Positions 1 through 8,818 are shown, counted from the stretch's first letter. The stretch is 64,000 bases of DNA from Pseudomonas sp. B33.4 (GCF_034555375.1 NZ_CP140706.1:4827001-4891000); one strand, 5' to 3'. Numbers and translations: made by a program. The notes: generated by a model not told the origin, from the letters alone.

Positions 1-534
1 CTCGATGGGCATCTCGAACCAGGCATAAATGAAACTGCCGAGCGGGATATCACCCATGCCGATGTCTTTTCCGGAAAGATAAGGCTGACTGGCCAAGGCA
101 TTGTCGGCCATGCTCAGCAGCCCATTGCATTCCTTGATCGCGGCGTTGATCGCGGCCCAGTCCTGCTTGTCCGCCGGCGTGCGCAACACGCCCCAGAACA
201 CCGTGCGGAAGTGACCGGCAAAACTCGACGTGGTCCAGTCCATCCATTTGTCGGCGATGGCGCGAGCTTGCGGATCGGCCGAATACCAGTTGCTGTCGGG
301 CGCATGCCTGGCCAGCAGATAGCGAACGATGGCGTTGGATTCCCACAGCACAAAACCGTCGTCTTCGATCACCGGCACCCGTCCGTTCGGGTTCATCGCC
401 CGGTATTCAGGTGTGTCGACTACGCCAAACGCGCCACCGGCATCGATCGCCTCGTAAGCCAGACCGAGTTCCTCGGCGGCCCACAATGGTTTCCTGACAT
501 TCGATGAGTTTTTCCGTCCCCAGATCTTCAGCAT
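1..534 (-). CDS. Glutathione S-transferase family protein (3' end outside window)
   Basis: The gene reads leftward from ATG at 534 and runs off the window edge in frame after 178 codons. The translation has the GST layout. An N-terminal thioredoxin-like half (residues 1-80) begins MLKIWGRKNSSNVRK and includes the glutathione-binding turn NGRVPVIEDDG and then LWESNAIVRYL, the conserved E-S pair that contacts the glutamyl part of glutathione. A helical C-terminal half follows. Family members conjugate glutathione to electrophiles in the cytosol. The substrate cannot be told from sequence. It lies 43 bp downstream of the transglutaminase-like gene on the same strand, so the two may be co-transcribed. 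Confidence 0.9.
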   Translation of the reverse strand, partial: MLKIWGRKNSSNVRKPLWAAEELGLAYEAIDAGGAFGVVDTPEYRAMNPNGRVPVIEDDGFVLWESNAIVRYLLARHAPDSNWYSADPQARAIADKWMDWTTSSFAGHFRTVFWGVLRTPADKQDWAAINAAIKECNGLLSMADNALASQPYLSGKDIGMGDIPLGSFIYAWFEMPIE

Positions 535-577
535 GACCGCCTCTTTTCAAATGAGTGGGCAGGCAGCATACGCCGGA

Positions 578-1237
578 TCAGGAGCGGCTCAAATCACTCT
601 GCATATCGCCCAGCAGTTGCGGCTGCAGATCAGTGAACAGGTGCGGATAGCACTTTTGCAGATGTTCGAAGAAGAACGTTTCCGGCACATCGGCGAATTG
701 GCCGTGATCGACCAAGTACTCCATCAACTGTGCACCGTCGCGGTTGAACGGGTGGAAAACGCTGTCGTTGACGCCATCGAACTCCAGCGGCGCGACGTTG
801 AACAGCTCGCAGAGCTTCTGGTTGAACGCCGGCGTGGCCTTGACCCAGCGATCATTGAGAAATAACTCGGTGTAGCCGTGCATGGCGAACATGTCGCTTT
901 TCAATAACTCGAGCAGACGCGGGGTCGACAGGTGATTTTTCACGTCGGCCAGCCCGATCCGCGCCGCGATTCCGCAATGCCGTGCGCAACCTGCCAGCAG
1001 CGTGGCTTTTGGTACGCAATAACTCTCCCCCGTCGCCAATGCATAACTGCCGCGCAAGGTCTGTGGATCACGGCTGAAGGTGTAGGGGTTGTAGCGCACC
1101 GCCTCACGCACGGCGTAATAAAGACTGATCGCCTGCGCGAGCGGATCGCGGCTGGCGCCCCGATGCTGTTCGGCGAACTCCACCACCGCCGGGTGGTCAC
1201 TATCGATGAAGCGGCCGGGACTCAGATACTCGCGCAT
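578..1237 (-). CDS. Transglutaminase-like domain protein
   Basis: 219 residues. ATG at 1237 is chosen because AGGAG lies 7 bases upstream; an open frame continues to 1402 without a better site. The fold is that of the bacterial transglutaminase/protease-like family: Cys74 in GESYCVPKATLLAGC, followed by His120 in MHGYTELFL. The third catalytic position, usually an Asp after the strand WVxVD, reads WVKATPAF, so the Asp is not obvious. No signal peptide is seen, so the protein is probably cytosolic. The function is not known. It is followed by the glutathione S-transferase on the same strand and is divergent from fadE. Confidence 0.8.
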   Translation of the reverse strand: MREYLSPGRFIDSDHPAVVEFAEQHRGASRDPLAQAISLYYAVREAVRYNPYTFSRDPQTLRGSYALATGESYCVPKATLLAGCARHCGIAARIGLADVKNHLSTPRLLELLKSDMFAMHGYTELFLNDRWVKATPAFNQKLCELFNVAPLEFDGVNDSVFHPFNRDGAQLMEYLVDHGQFADVPETFFFEHLQKCYPHLFTDLQPQLLGDMQSDLSRS

Positions 1238-1485
1238 GACGACAATCTCCTGGGTGAGTCCCGAGTCTAGCGACAGCTTCAGCACAGAGATAACGACGTT
1301 TCGGCCAAACTTGGACGCAAAGACGCGGGATCGTCGAACGATTTCCCACACGCGTTGCCCACCGAACCTACGAAAACCATCCGGGGTTTCCCACGATTTC
1401 AATCACCTTGGTCTGACCACCCGGTTTTACAGATGCCGTCTAAGCTCTGGAGGGTCGATTTGCCTTGGTTCACGGAGGACTGAAT

Positions 1486-3933
1486 ATGCTGTTGTTGTGG
1501 ATACTGGTTTTGATCGTTGGCGTGGCGTATCTCGCCCACCGGCGTATTTCCCCTCTGCCTGCATTGGGCATCGTTGCGGTCTACCTGTTGGCGATGGGGA
1601 TTTTCAGCCACGCGTCGGGCTGGTTGTTGCTGGTGTTCTGGGTCTTGCTGGCGGTGGTCGCTGCACCGTTGCTGCTGCCCGACCTGCGCCGTAAGCACTT
1701 CACCGCGCCGCTGTTCAACTGGTTCCAGAAAACCCTGCCACCCATGTCGCAAACCGAACGCGACGCGATCGATGCCGGCACCGTGTGGTGGGATGGCGAG
1801 CTGTTCAGCGGTCGTCCGGACTGGGACAAATTGCTGGCCTATCCCAAGGCGCAACTGAGCGAAGAAGAGCAAGCGTTCATCGACGGTCCGACCGAAGAGC
1901 TTTGCGCGATGGTCACTGACTGGCAGATCGGCCAGTCGATGGACCTGCCGGCCGAAGCCTGGGCGCACATCAAGGAACACGGCTTTTTTGCCCTGATCAT
2001 TCCGAAAGAATTTGGCGGTAAAGGCTTCTCGGCCTACGCCCACTCGCAAGTGGCGATGAAACTCGCCACCCGCAGTGGCGACCTCGCTTCCACCGTGATG
2101 GTGCCCAACTCCCTCGGCCCAGCCGAACTGCTGCTGCATTACGGCACCGACGAACAACGCAATCACTACTTGCCACGGCTGGCTCGCGGCGATGACATTC
2201 CCTGTTTCGCCCTCACCGGCCCGCTCGCCGGCTCCGATGCCGGCGCAATGCCCGACACCGGGATCATCTGCAAAGGCCAATGGGAAGGTCAGGAAGTCAT
2301 TGGCCTGCGCCTGAACTGGGAGAAGCGCTACATCACCCTCGGCCCCGTGGCCACCCTGCTCGGCCTCGCCTTCAAGGCCTACGACCCGGAGCATCTGCTC
2401 GGTGACAAAGAAGACCTCGGCATCAGTCTCGCGCTGATCCCGACCGATACCGCTGGCGTGGAAATCGGCCGTCGTCACCTGCCGCTGGGCGCGGCATTCA
2501 TGAACGGACCGAACTCCGGCAAGGACGTGTTCATCCCGCTGGACTTCCTCATCGGCGGTCAGGAAATGCTCGGCAAGGGCTGGATGATGCTGATGAACTG
2601 CCTGTCGGTAGGCCGTTCAATCTCGTTGCCGGCAGTCGGAACCGGCGCGGCTAAATTCACCAGCCTGGTCACCGGCCAGTACGCGCAGATTCGTGAACAG
2701 TTCAACGTGCCGTTGTCGGCATTCGAGGGCATTCAGGAAGCGATGGCACGTATCGGCGGTAACGCGTGGATGATGGACGCGGCGCGGATGCTCACTGCCA
2801 ACGCGGTGGACCTCGGCGAAAAACCCTCGGTGTTGTCGGCGATCCTCAAGTATCACCTGACCGAACGCGGTCGCGAATGCATCAGCCACGCCATGGATGT
2901 ACACGGCGGCAAGGCCATCATCATGGGCCCGAACAACTACCTCGGGCGCAGCTGGAACGGTGCACCGATCTTCATCACCGTGGAAGGTGCGAACATCCTG
3001 TCGCGTAACCTGATGATCTTCGGTCAGGGTGCGATTCGCTGCCATCCGTTCGTTCTCAAGGAAATGGCTCTGGCCGGTCGTGAAGACAAGGATCAGGCGC
3101 TGAAAGAATTCGATGGTCTGCTGCTCAAACACATCGGTTTCGCCGTGAGCAATGCGGCCAGCACGCTGGTGCTGAACCTCGGCTTCGGCCACTTCGAACA
3201 CGCCCCGGGCGACAAGATCAGTCAGGGTTACTTCCGCGCACTCAACCGTCAGGCAGCGGCGTTCGCCATGCTCGCGGACTTCAGCATGATGTTGCTGGGC
3301 GGCGAACTGAAACGTCGCGAACGCCTGTCGGCCCGCTTGGGGGATGTGTTGAGCAACCTGTATCTGGCCTCTGCCGCACTCAAGCGTTATCACGATCTGG
3401 ATTCGCCGGCCTACATGGACCCTTTGTTCAGATGGGCGATGGAAGAAAGCCTTGGCCAAGCGGAACGGGCCATGGATGAGTTGCTGCGCAATTTCCCCAA
3501 CAAGGTGTTCGGCTGCCTGCTGCGCGTCGTCGTCTTCCCGTTTGGCCGTCGTCACAAAGGCCCGTCGGACAAACTCGGGGCCGAAGTGGCTGGCGTCATT
3601 GGTCGCGCCAAGGGCGATCCGGCGCTGGAAGAACTGCTTGCCGGTTGCTATCGCCCGCAGTCGGCAGACGATGCAGTGGGTGCTTTGCAACACGCCAGCG
3701 ATCTGCTGAATGCTGCGCAGCCGCTGCACAAAAAACTGCACACTTCGCTGAAAAGCGGTCAGGTCAAACCGGTGGCGGGCGAACACGCCATCGATGCCGC
3801 GCTTGAGGCAGGTGTGTTGCAACCGGTGGAAGCACAGAGTCTGCGTGATGCCGAAGCGGCGCGACGCAAGGTGATCGATGTCGATGATTTCGACAAAGAA
3901 GAACTGAAACAGGCCGAGGGCAAAGTCCGCTGA
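1486..3933 (+). CDS. fadE: Large acyl-CoA dehydrogenase FadE
   Basis: 815 residues, the usual length of FadE, about twice that of a normal acyl-CoA dehydrogenase. The first step of beta-oxidation: acyl-CoA to trans-2-enoyl-CoA with FAD. ATG at 1486 follows GGAGG by 7 bases. Residues 1-65 form two or three hydrophobic helices (MLLLWILVLIVGVAYLA and a second stretch), consistent with attachment to the inner membrane. The dehydrogenase core runs from about 80 to 500 with the family pattern FALTGPLAGSDAG in the acyl-binding middle domain and AMDVHGGKAIIMGPNNYLG in the C-terminal helical domain. A further C-terminal region of about 250 residues is specific to FadE. Transcribed divergently from the transglutaminase-like gene. 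Confidence 0.96.
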   Translation: MLLLWILVLIVGVAYLAHRRISPLPALGIVAVYLLAMGIFSHASGWLLLVFWVLLAVVAAPLLLPDLRRKHFTAPLFNWFQKTLPPMSQTERDAIDAGTVWWDGELFSGRPDWDKLLAYPKAQLSEEEQAFIDGPTEELCAMVTDWQIGQSMDLPAEAWAHIKEHGFFALIIPKEFGGKGFSAYAHSQVAMKLATRSGDLASTVMVPNSLGPAELLLHYGTDEQRNHYLPRLARGDDIPCFALTGPLAGSDAGAMPDTGIICKGQWEGQEVIGLRLNWEKRYITLGPVATLLGLAFKAYDPEHLLGDKEDLGISLALIPTDTAGVEIGRRHLPLGAAFMNGPNSGKDVFIPLDFLIGGQEMLGKGWMMLMNCLSVGRSISLPAVGTGAAKFTSLVTGQYAQIREQFNVPLSAFEGIQEAMARIGGNAWMMDAARMLTANAVDLGEKPSVLSAILKYHLTERGRECISHAMDVHGGKAIIMGPNNYLGRSWNGAPIFITVEGANILSRNLMIFGQGAIRCHPFVLKEMALAGREDKDQALKEFDGLLLKHIGFAVSNAASTLVLNLGFGHFEHAPGDKISQGYFRALNRQAAAFAMLADFSMMLLGGELKRRERLSARLGDVLSNLYLASAALKRYHDLDSPAYMDPLFRWAMEESLGQAERAMDELLRNFPNKVFGCLLRVVVFPFGRRHKGPSDKLGAEVAGVIGRAKGDPALEELLAGCYRPQSADDAVGALQHASDLLNAAQPLHKKLHTSLKSGQVKPVAGEHAIDAALEAGVLQPVEAQSLRDAEAARRKVIDVDDFDKEELKQAEGKVR

Positions 3934-4007
3934 TCCTGACAAGCATGTCCAAGAGGGCGCAGGGGCTTTATACTCCCGCGCCCGTTTTGCTCTTGAGGAC
4001 TTATCTC

Positions 4008-4415
4008 GTGTCCAACGTCGTTGCCGACCATCTTGTTTTGCTCGACCACCTGCGCAGTATTCTGGTCGCCGTAGGTGAGGCCGAACAGGTTCCCGAAGAA
4101 AGCCATGCCTTGTTCCTGGAGCGCTTCGACGAACTGCTGGCATCGCTGCCGATCGATCCGATCGAAAGCCAATACCTGGGCCAGGACATCCTGACTCAAG
4201 TGATCACCCGTTATCCGCAAATCGCTCACCTGATCCCGCGCGATTTGCTGTGGTTCTTCGCCGGCGACTGCCTGCACTACCTGTCCGATGAAGAGATCGA
4301 CATGTATCAGGCCCTCGAAGAACGTCGCTACGAAGCCGAACAGAACGACGAACCGTTCGACTGGAATCAGGAAAAGCAGCTGCTGGCGATGTCTGCCCAA
4401 GACAGCAAGCACTGA
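4008..4415 (+). CDS. Conserved hypothetical protein (PA2817-type)
   Basis: 135 residues from GTG at 4008, with GAGGA 8 bases upstream. The protein is acidic and mostly helical, with no signal peptide or membrane segment. Key stretches are LDHLRSILVAVGEAEQVPEE and LIPRDLLWFFAGDCLHYLSD. The gene lies 74 bp after fadE and is followed by a strong terminator, so it probably shares the fadE transcript. The arrangement matches the P. aeruginosa PA2813-PA2817 block, where the equivalent is an uncharacterised protein (recalled, not checked). No function can be assigned. Confidence 0.8.
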   Translation: MSNVVADHLVLLDHLRSILVAVGEAEQVPEESHALFLERFDELLASLPIDPIESQYLGQDILTQVITRYPQIAHLIPRDLLWFFAGDCLHYLSDEEIDMYQALEERRYEAEQNDEPFDWNQEKQLLAMSAQDSKH

Positions 4416-4430
4416 TTTTCGCCCGGTAAT

Positions 4431-4469
4431 GAAAAGGCCCGCATGGTGATCCCTGCGGGCCTTTTCTTT
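4431..4469. terminator. Bidirectional rho-independent terminator
   Basis: GAAAAGGCCCGCA and TGCGGGCCTTTTC form a long GC-rich stem with an A-tract on the left and a T-tract on the right, so it can stop both the fadE-side transcript and the LysR gene arriving from the right. Confidence 0.9.
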
Positions 4470-4478
4470 GCGCGGGCG

Positions 4479-5477
4479 TTAAAGCAGACCTTCGCTTTCA
4501 GGCAATTCGTACTCCATCGACACTTTGCTCCCTTCGCCCGACTTGCCCGGTTTGCTCAGGGTTGGTTCCTTTTGCAGGCACTCCACCAGGAAATCGATAA
4601 ACACCCGCAACTTCGGCGGCAGATACCGCGTCGGCGAATGCAGCAACCACAGCCCGCCGTGATAGGACGCAAGGAACGTCCAGTCAGGCAAAACCTGCAC
4701 AATCAACTTTTGCTCAAGTGCATAGCGGGCGGTGAAGTACGGCAGGCTGCCAATGCCGATGTGCTGCAACACCGCGCCTAATCGCACGCCAGTGTGGTTG
4801 GCGGCATAGCGTCCGCGCACTCCCACCGTCACAGCCTTGCTGCCTTTCTTGAATTTCCAGCGCGCGTCGCTCGGGGTTTCACCCAGATAGATACAGCTGT
4901 GATTGAGCAAGTCATGAGGGTGAGTCGGTGCGCCATGTTCGGCCAGATACTGCGGCGTCGCACAGAGCAAATGGTCGATGGTCAGTAGTTGTCGACCGAC
5001 CAGCCCGGCCGGTGGCCGATCTGTGATGCGAATGGCCAGGTCAACATGATCGTCGATCAAATCGACCTGACGATCTTCCAGCAGCAACTCGACATCGACC
5101 TTGGGATAACGCCGCAGAAATTCCGGCATATGCGGATGAATCACAAAGCGCCCCACCGCTTTCGGCACGCTGACCCGCACCAGGCCTTCGGCTTCATGGG
5201 TGAACTGACCGCTGATTTCCATGACGGACTTGGCTGCACTGACCATTTCCTGACAGCGCTTGAACACCTCCTCGCCGCCGTCACTCAGACGCAGTTTGCG
5301 CGTGGTGCGCTGCAGCAGTCGTGTGGCCAAGGCTTTTTCCAGGCGCGAAATACTGCGACTGACTGCCGACGGCGAAGACCCTAACTGGCGAGCGGCTTCA
5401 GAGAAGCTGCCGGTTTCCACCACCTTGACGAAAATCGCCATTTCACCCAGCAGTGGCAACGGTAGATTGATGCTCAC
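4479..5477 (-). CDS. LysR-family transcriptional regulator
   Basis: 332 residues. GTG at 5477 is preferred: AAGGA lies 10 bases upstream, whereas a TTG at 5486 is too close to it. The winged helix-turn-helix is at residues 12-70 (FVKVVETGSFSEAARQLG, then SAVSRSISRLEKALATRLLQ). The periplasmic-binding-like effector domain follows from about 90 to 300. The C-terminus (residues 305-332) is an extra acidic tail. The protein belongs to the CrgA/DsdC-like branch of small LysR activators. It is divergent from the AlaX/oxygenase/LysE operon across an AT-rich 90-bp gap, so it is the likely regulator of that operon. Confidence 0.93.
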   Translation of the reverse strand: MSINLPLPLLGEMAIFVKVVETGSFSEAARQLGSSPSAVSRSISRLEKALATRLLQRTTRKLRLSDGGEEVFKRCQEMVSAAKSVMEISGQFTHEAEGLVRVSVPKAVGRFVIHPHMPEFLRRYPKVDVELLLEDRQVDLIDDHVDLAIRITDRPPAGLVGRQLLTIDHLLCATPQYLAEHGAPTHPHDLLNHSCIYLGETPSDARWKFKKGSKAVTVGVRGRYAANHTGVRLGAVLQHIGIGSLPYFTARYALEQKLIVQVLPDWTFLASYHGGLWLLHSPTRYLPPKLRVFIDFLVECLQKEPTLSKPGKSGEGSKVSMEYELPESEGLL

Positions 5478-5567
5478 AGCGCACAAGTCCTTTGATGTTT
5501 GAACGGATTATCACGTTATTACACGATTCATATAATAAAAATAGAAACTTTAATAAGGGCATGGAAT

Positions 5568-6194
5568 ATGACGCTTCGCCTCTTTTTCCATAGTGATGAC
5601 CTCAAGGCCAATGTGGAAGTCCTCGACTGCACGCCCCAAGAGAACGAATTTGCCGTGGTGCTGCGCGCCACATTGTTTCATCCGCAAGGTGGCGGTCAGC
5701 CGTGTGACACCGGCTGGATCGGCGAGAGCCAGGTACTGCGTGTCGTGCAGGAGCCGGAACGGATCATTCATTTTGTCGATCGGCCGGTGGCGCTCGGCAT
5801 GACCTGCATCCGCATCGACGAAGAGCGTCGCCGCTTCAACACACGCATGCATTCGGCCGGGCATCTGATCGGCCATTTCGTGCAAGCACTGGGCTGGACG
5901 CCGATCAAGGCACACCACTGGCCGGACGAAGGTCGGGTGCAATTCAAACCCGGCGATGCCGCGCAGGAAGTCGACGCAGAGACCGTTCAATACGGCATTG
6001 GCCAGTGGATCGAGCACGACCTGCCACGCCTGACCTCGCTGCGCGAAGGCGCGCGGGAAATCGGTTTTGGTGACCTGCCCGCCTATGGCTGCGGCGGCAC
6101 CCATGTACGCAGCCTGAAGGATCTGGGCACAGTCACGATCGCGGCCCTTTCGCAGAAGAAGGGCACGTTGTCCGTCCACTACAACGTGGATTGA
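5568..6194 (+). CDS. AlaX-like tRNA editing protein (alanyl-tRNA synthetase-related)
   Basis: 208 residues from ATG 5568, with AAGGG 7 bases upstream. This is a stand-alone relative of the editing domain of alanyl-tRNA synthetase. It shows GGGQPCDTG at 41-49, the zinc/active-site motif His95-x3-His99 (HSAGH) and the second pair Cys175-x3-His179 (CGGTH). Family members hydrolyse wrongly charged aminoacyl-tRNA, usually Ser-tRNA(Ala) or Gly-tRNA(Ala). Here it precedes an Fe(II)/2-oxoglutarate oxygenase and a LysE exporter, which suggests protection against a modified amino acid rather than routine serine editing. That last point is inference. Confidence 0.9.
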   Translation: MTLRLFFHSDDLKANVEVLDCTPQENEFAVVLRATLFHPQGGGQPCDTGWIGESQVLRVVQEPERIIHFVDRPVALGMTCIRIDEERRRFNTRMHSAGHLIGHFVQALGWTPIKAHHWPDEGRVQFKPGDAAQEVDAETVQYGIGQWIEHDLPRLTSLREGAREIGFGDLPAYGCGGTHVRSLKDLGTVTIAALSQKKGTLSVHYNVD

Positions 6195-6200
6195 GCATTT

Positions 6201-6253
6201 CGGACGCTGCCTCACGCAGCGTCCGTCGCCGGGGAACCGCATTCGCCGGTTCC
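6201..6253 (+). other. Two consecutive hairpins between AlaX and oxygenase genes
   Basis: A perfect 10-bp stem (CGGACGCTGC / GCAGCGTCCG, loop CTCAC) at 6201-6225 is followed by a 7-bp stem (GGAACCG / CGGTTCC) at 6233-6253. Neither has a following T-tract, so neither is a standard terminator. They sit 15 bases before the oxygenase start and could act in RNA processing, attenuation or translation control of the downstream genes. Confidence 0.5.
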
Positions 6254-6268
6254 GTTGACTATCGATAG

Positions 6269-7054
6269 ATGGACCTAAATAACATGATGCTAGACGTCGA
6301 GCGTCTCGATGAGACGTGCATAAAAAAACTGGCCAACGAAGAAGTCCTCGCCATCCGCGTCAAAGGCTTTTTGCCTGAGCCGCTGGCCATTCAGATTGGC
6401 GACAAGATTCTCGCTCCAGGCTTCGAGGGTTACATCAATGCGCCGAGCATCGGCCGTATCGGCATGGCCTTTTACGAGGCGGAGAATCAGCCACTGCTGA
6501 TCGAGGACTACTTCGAACGCGCGACCAGCAACATCGCTGAACTGCGCAATCGCTGTGCGCCCTACTCCTCACCCATCGATACCTTGCGCTGCATGCTCGA
6601 CGAATCCTGGCCGGCCGGCGCGCACCTGGAAAATCTTTACGGCCGGAAAATGTATGTCGGTCTTTCGCGAGTGGTGAAACCGGGCGTGTGCTTCCTCGCC
6701 CACCACGACATTTTCGCCAAGGATGCCCCGGACAGCTTCCAGGCACGCAGCCTGGAGGCGCAGTTCGCCTGCAATGTCTATCTGAACATGCCGACCGAGG
6801 GCGGCGCGTTGCAAATGTGGGACGACGACATCACCCCGGACCAATTCGACGAGATGCGTGGCGACAGTTACGGCATCGAACCGGAGCGGCTCGGGCCTCC
6901 CGCCCTCGAAGTGAGACCGCAACCCGGCGATTTCATCATGTTCAATTCGCGGCGCATGCACTCGGTGACCCCGGGCGTGGCCGATCCGCGTTTGAGTCTT
7001 TCCTTTTTTGTCGGCTATCGCGGCAATGCTTCACCCCTGACCTACTGGAGCTGA
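6269..7054 (+). CDS. 2-Oxoglutarate/Fe(II)-dependent oxygenase
   Basis: 261 residues. The metal triad can be read directly: His145-x-Asp147 in AHHDIF and distal His231 in MHSVTPG, with Arg241 (DPRLSLSFF) placed to bind 2-oxoglutarate. Because the Asp of the HxD pair is present, this is a hydroxylase-type enzyme and not a halogenase. It is cytosolic with no signal peptide. The substrate is unknown; the neighbours (AlaX, LysE) point to a free amino acid. The ATG at 6269 has no clear ribosome-binding site, and the twin ATG codons at 6284 and 6287 are alternatives. The stop codon lies one base before the LysE start, indicating translational coupling. Confidence 0.88.
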   Translation: MDLNNMMLDVERLDETCIKKLANEEVLAIRVKGFLPEPLAIQIGDKILAPGFEGYINAPSIGRIGMAFYEAENQPLLIEDYFERATSNIAELRNRCAPYSSPIDTLRCMLDESWPAGAHLENLYGRKMYVGLSRVVKPGVCFLAHHDIFAKDAPDSFQARSLEAQFACNVYLNMPTEGGALQMWDDDITPDQFDEMRGDSYGIEPERLGPPALEVRPQPGDFIMFNSRRMHSVTPGVADPRLSLSFFVGYRGNASPLTYWS

Positions 7055-7055
7055 G

Positions 7056-7694
7056 ATGTATTCGAATTATCTGGGCGAGTTTCTGGCGCTGGCCACCATT
7101 CACTTTCTGGCCGTGGTTGCTCCCGGCCCGGACTTCGCAGTCACGATTCGTCAAAGCGTACGCTTCGGCCGACTGGTGGGGATCTGCACGGCGCTGGGGA
7201 TCGGTGCGGGGATTTCCGTACACGTGCTCTACACGTTGCTTGGCGTCGGTGCGCTGATGCACACCACGCCGTGGTTGTTGACCGTGGCCAAAGTGGTGGG
7301 CGGTGCTTACATCCTGTATCTGGGTGTCAGTCTGCTGCGCAGCAAACCCAAGTCTGCCATCGAAGGAGAGAAAACCAGCGATGAACCGGTCGTTGAGCAA
7401 ACGCTGTTCAAAGCCTTCAGCACCGGTTTTCTGACCAATGCGACCAACCCCAAAGCCACACTGTTTTTCCTGGCCATTTTCACCACGATCATCAGCGCCG
7501 AAACACCTCTGCAAATCCAGGCGTTCTACGGTTTGTGGATGTGCTTTGTAAACGCGTTGTGGTTCGTGATCGTTGCGCTGTTTTTCTCAAGCAGCAAAGT
7601 ACGCCTGCTGTTCATGCGCATGGGCCATTGGTTTGAACGCACCATGGGCGTGGTGCTGATCCTGTTTGCCGGTCGCTTGATGCTGTCCTGGTAG
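7056..7694 (+). CDS. LysE-family amino acid exporter
   Basis: 212 residues, typical of the LysE/RhtB family of inner-membrane amino acid exporters with six hydrophobic segments. Landmarks are the N-terminal VVAPGPDFAVTIRQS, matching the family signature around the first loop, and FSTGFLTNATNPKATLFFLA in the middle, another family signature. GGAG lies 5 bases before the ATG, inside the end of the oxygenase gene, and the two genes are one base apart. The probable role is export of the amino acid handled by the upstream enzyme. Confidence 0.93.
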   Translation: MYSNYLGEFLALATIHFLAVVAPGPDFAVTIRQSVRFGRLVGICTALGIGAGISVHVLYTLLGVGALMHTTPWLLTVAKVVGGAYILYLGVSLLRSKPKSAIEGEKTSDEPVVEQTLFKAFSTGFLTNATNPKATLFFLAIFTTIISAETPLQIQAFYGLWMCFVNALWFVIVALFFSSSKVRLLFMRMGHWFERTMGVVLILFAGRLMLSW

Positions 7695-7709
7695 CAGACG
7701 CAAAAACGC

Positions 7710-7748
7710 AAAAAGGCCCGCCGAATCACTTCGGCGGGCCTTTTTCTT
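7710..7748. terminator. Rho-independent terminator after the LysE gene
   Basis: AAAAAGGCCCGCCGAA and TTCGGCGGGCCTTTTT form a 16-bp stem ending in a T-tract. It ends the AlaX/oxygenase/LysE operon. Confidence 0.92.
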
Positions 7749-7784
7749 TAGCGCTGACAGTACAGCCACAAATCGCGCGCATAC

Positions 7785-7815
7785 AAAAACGCCGCTCTGT
7801 TGAGCGGCGTTTTTG
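7785..7815 (-). terminator. Terminator of the tRNA operon
   Basis: ACAAAAACGCCGCTC and GAGCGGCGTTTTTGT surround a short loop. On the minus strand it follows the last tRNA-Gly and ends in a T-tract. Confidence 0.88.
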
Positions 7816-7821
7816 TGAATA

Positions 7822-7897
<76 letters not shown>

Positions 7898-7899
7898 AA

Positions 7900-7975
7900 T
7901 GGCGTCCCCTAGGGGACTCGAACCCCTGTTACCGCCGTGAAAGGGCGGTGTCCTAGGCCACTAGACGAAGGGGAC
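7900..7975 (-). tRNA. tRNA-Glu (TTC), copy 3 of 3
   Basis: 76 bases including CCA. The minus strand begins GTCCCCTTCGTCTAG, has the anticodon loop CCTTTCACG (anticodon TTC) and the T arm GGGGTTCGAGTCCCC, and ends GGGGACGCCA. It lies two bases upstream of tRNA-Gly in the transcript. Confidence 0.97.
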
Positions 7976-7998
7976 ACAGGCTACAACTTTCACTCAAT

Positions 7999-8027
7999 AA
8001 AAACGCCGCTCACTGAGCGGCGTTTTT
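7999..8027 (-). terminator. Terminator-like hairpin between tRNA pairs
   Basis: AAAAACGCCGCTCA and TGAGCGGCGTTTTT form a near copy of the hairpin at 7785-7815. It lies between the second tRNA-Gly and the third tRNA-Glu, so part of the transcripts may end here. Confidence 0.75.
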
Positions 8028-8033
8028 AGAATT

Positions 8034-8109
<76 letters not shown>

Positions 8110-8112
8110 AAA

Positions 8113-8188
8113 TGGCGTCCCCTAGGGGACTCGAACCCCTGTTACCGCCGTGAAAGGGCGGTGTCCTAGGCCACTAGACGAAGGGGAC
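8113..8188 (-). tRNA. tRNA-Glu (TTC), copy 2 of 3
   Basis: 76 bases, identical to the copy at 7900, with anticodon TTC and encoded CCA. Confidence 0.97.
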
Positions 8189-8292
8189 ACGCTACCCGGA
8201 ACACATGGTGTGTGTTTCGGTGTCCAGATCCGCCTCCGAAGACTTGGTTCTGGTTTCACTCAGCCCCGCCCGAAAGCAGTGCTGTTTAAAAT

Positions 8293-8368
<76 letters not shown>

Positions 8369-8370
8369 AT

Positions 8371-8446
8371 TGGCGTCCCCTAGGGGACTCGAACCCCTGT
8401 TACCGCCGTGAAAGGGCGGTGTCCTAGGCCACTAGACGAAGGGGAC
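8371..8446 (-). tRNA. tRNA-Glu (TTC), copy 1 of 3 (promoter-proximal)
   Basis: 76 bases, anticodon TTC, encoded CCA. This is the first tRNA transcribed from the promoter at 8508-8536. Confidence 0.97.
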
Positions 8447-8507
8447 ACACTACAACATTCACTCCCTGCCGCGCTTCGCTGTGTGCTTTACGCTGCAAGT
8501 GGCGCGC

Positions 8508-8536
8508 ATTCTATGGATGGATTGAGAGGTCGTCAA
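8508..8536 (-). promoter_or_regulatory. Sigma70 promoter of the tRNA operon
   Basis: On the minus strand, TTGACG (8531-8536), a spacer of exactly 17 bases, then TAGAAT (8508-8513). A GC-rich discriminator GCGCGCC follows at 8501-8507, the hallmark of stable-RNA promoters under stringent control by ppGpp. About 60 bases separate it from the first tRNA. Confidence 0.88.
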
Positions 8537-8818
8537 CCCCTTGATATAAATTTATTTAAATCAATGACTTCGACCTGCTTTACGGCAGCAATCGGGCTTT
8601 TCCGTTGCCCGACGATTGACGCCTATATTCCGCCACCCGCCAAGACGTTATAGTCCACCGCGCAGTGATGGCAATCTGCACATGCATCGCCAGCATTCAT
8701 ATAAGCAGCATGCGGCCGATACAGATTGAACCTGCCGAACCAACCAGTCGAGCGGCGCTAGGCGGTTAAATGCCCAGCCACTACACTCGCATGCGAACCC
8801 TATAAAGAGGTCTTACCG
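8537..8818. other. Intergenic region between the tRNA promoter and the next gene
   Basis: About 280 bases with an AT-rich stretch (8540-8565) just upstream of the tRNA promoter, which could be an UP element. No open frame or hairpin of note is visible in the rest. Confidence 0.4.

Noticed and set aside
6269..7054. Possible halogenase
   Set aside because: The Asp of the HxD metal motif is present, whereas halogenases of this fold have Gly or Ala there.
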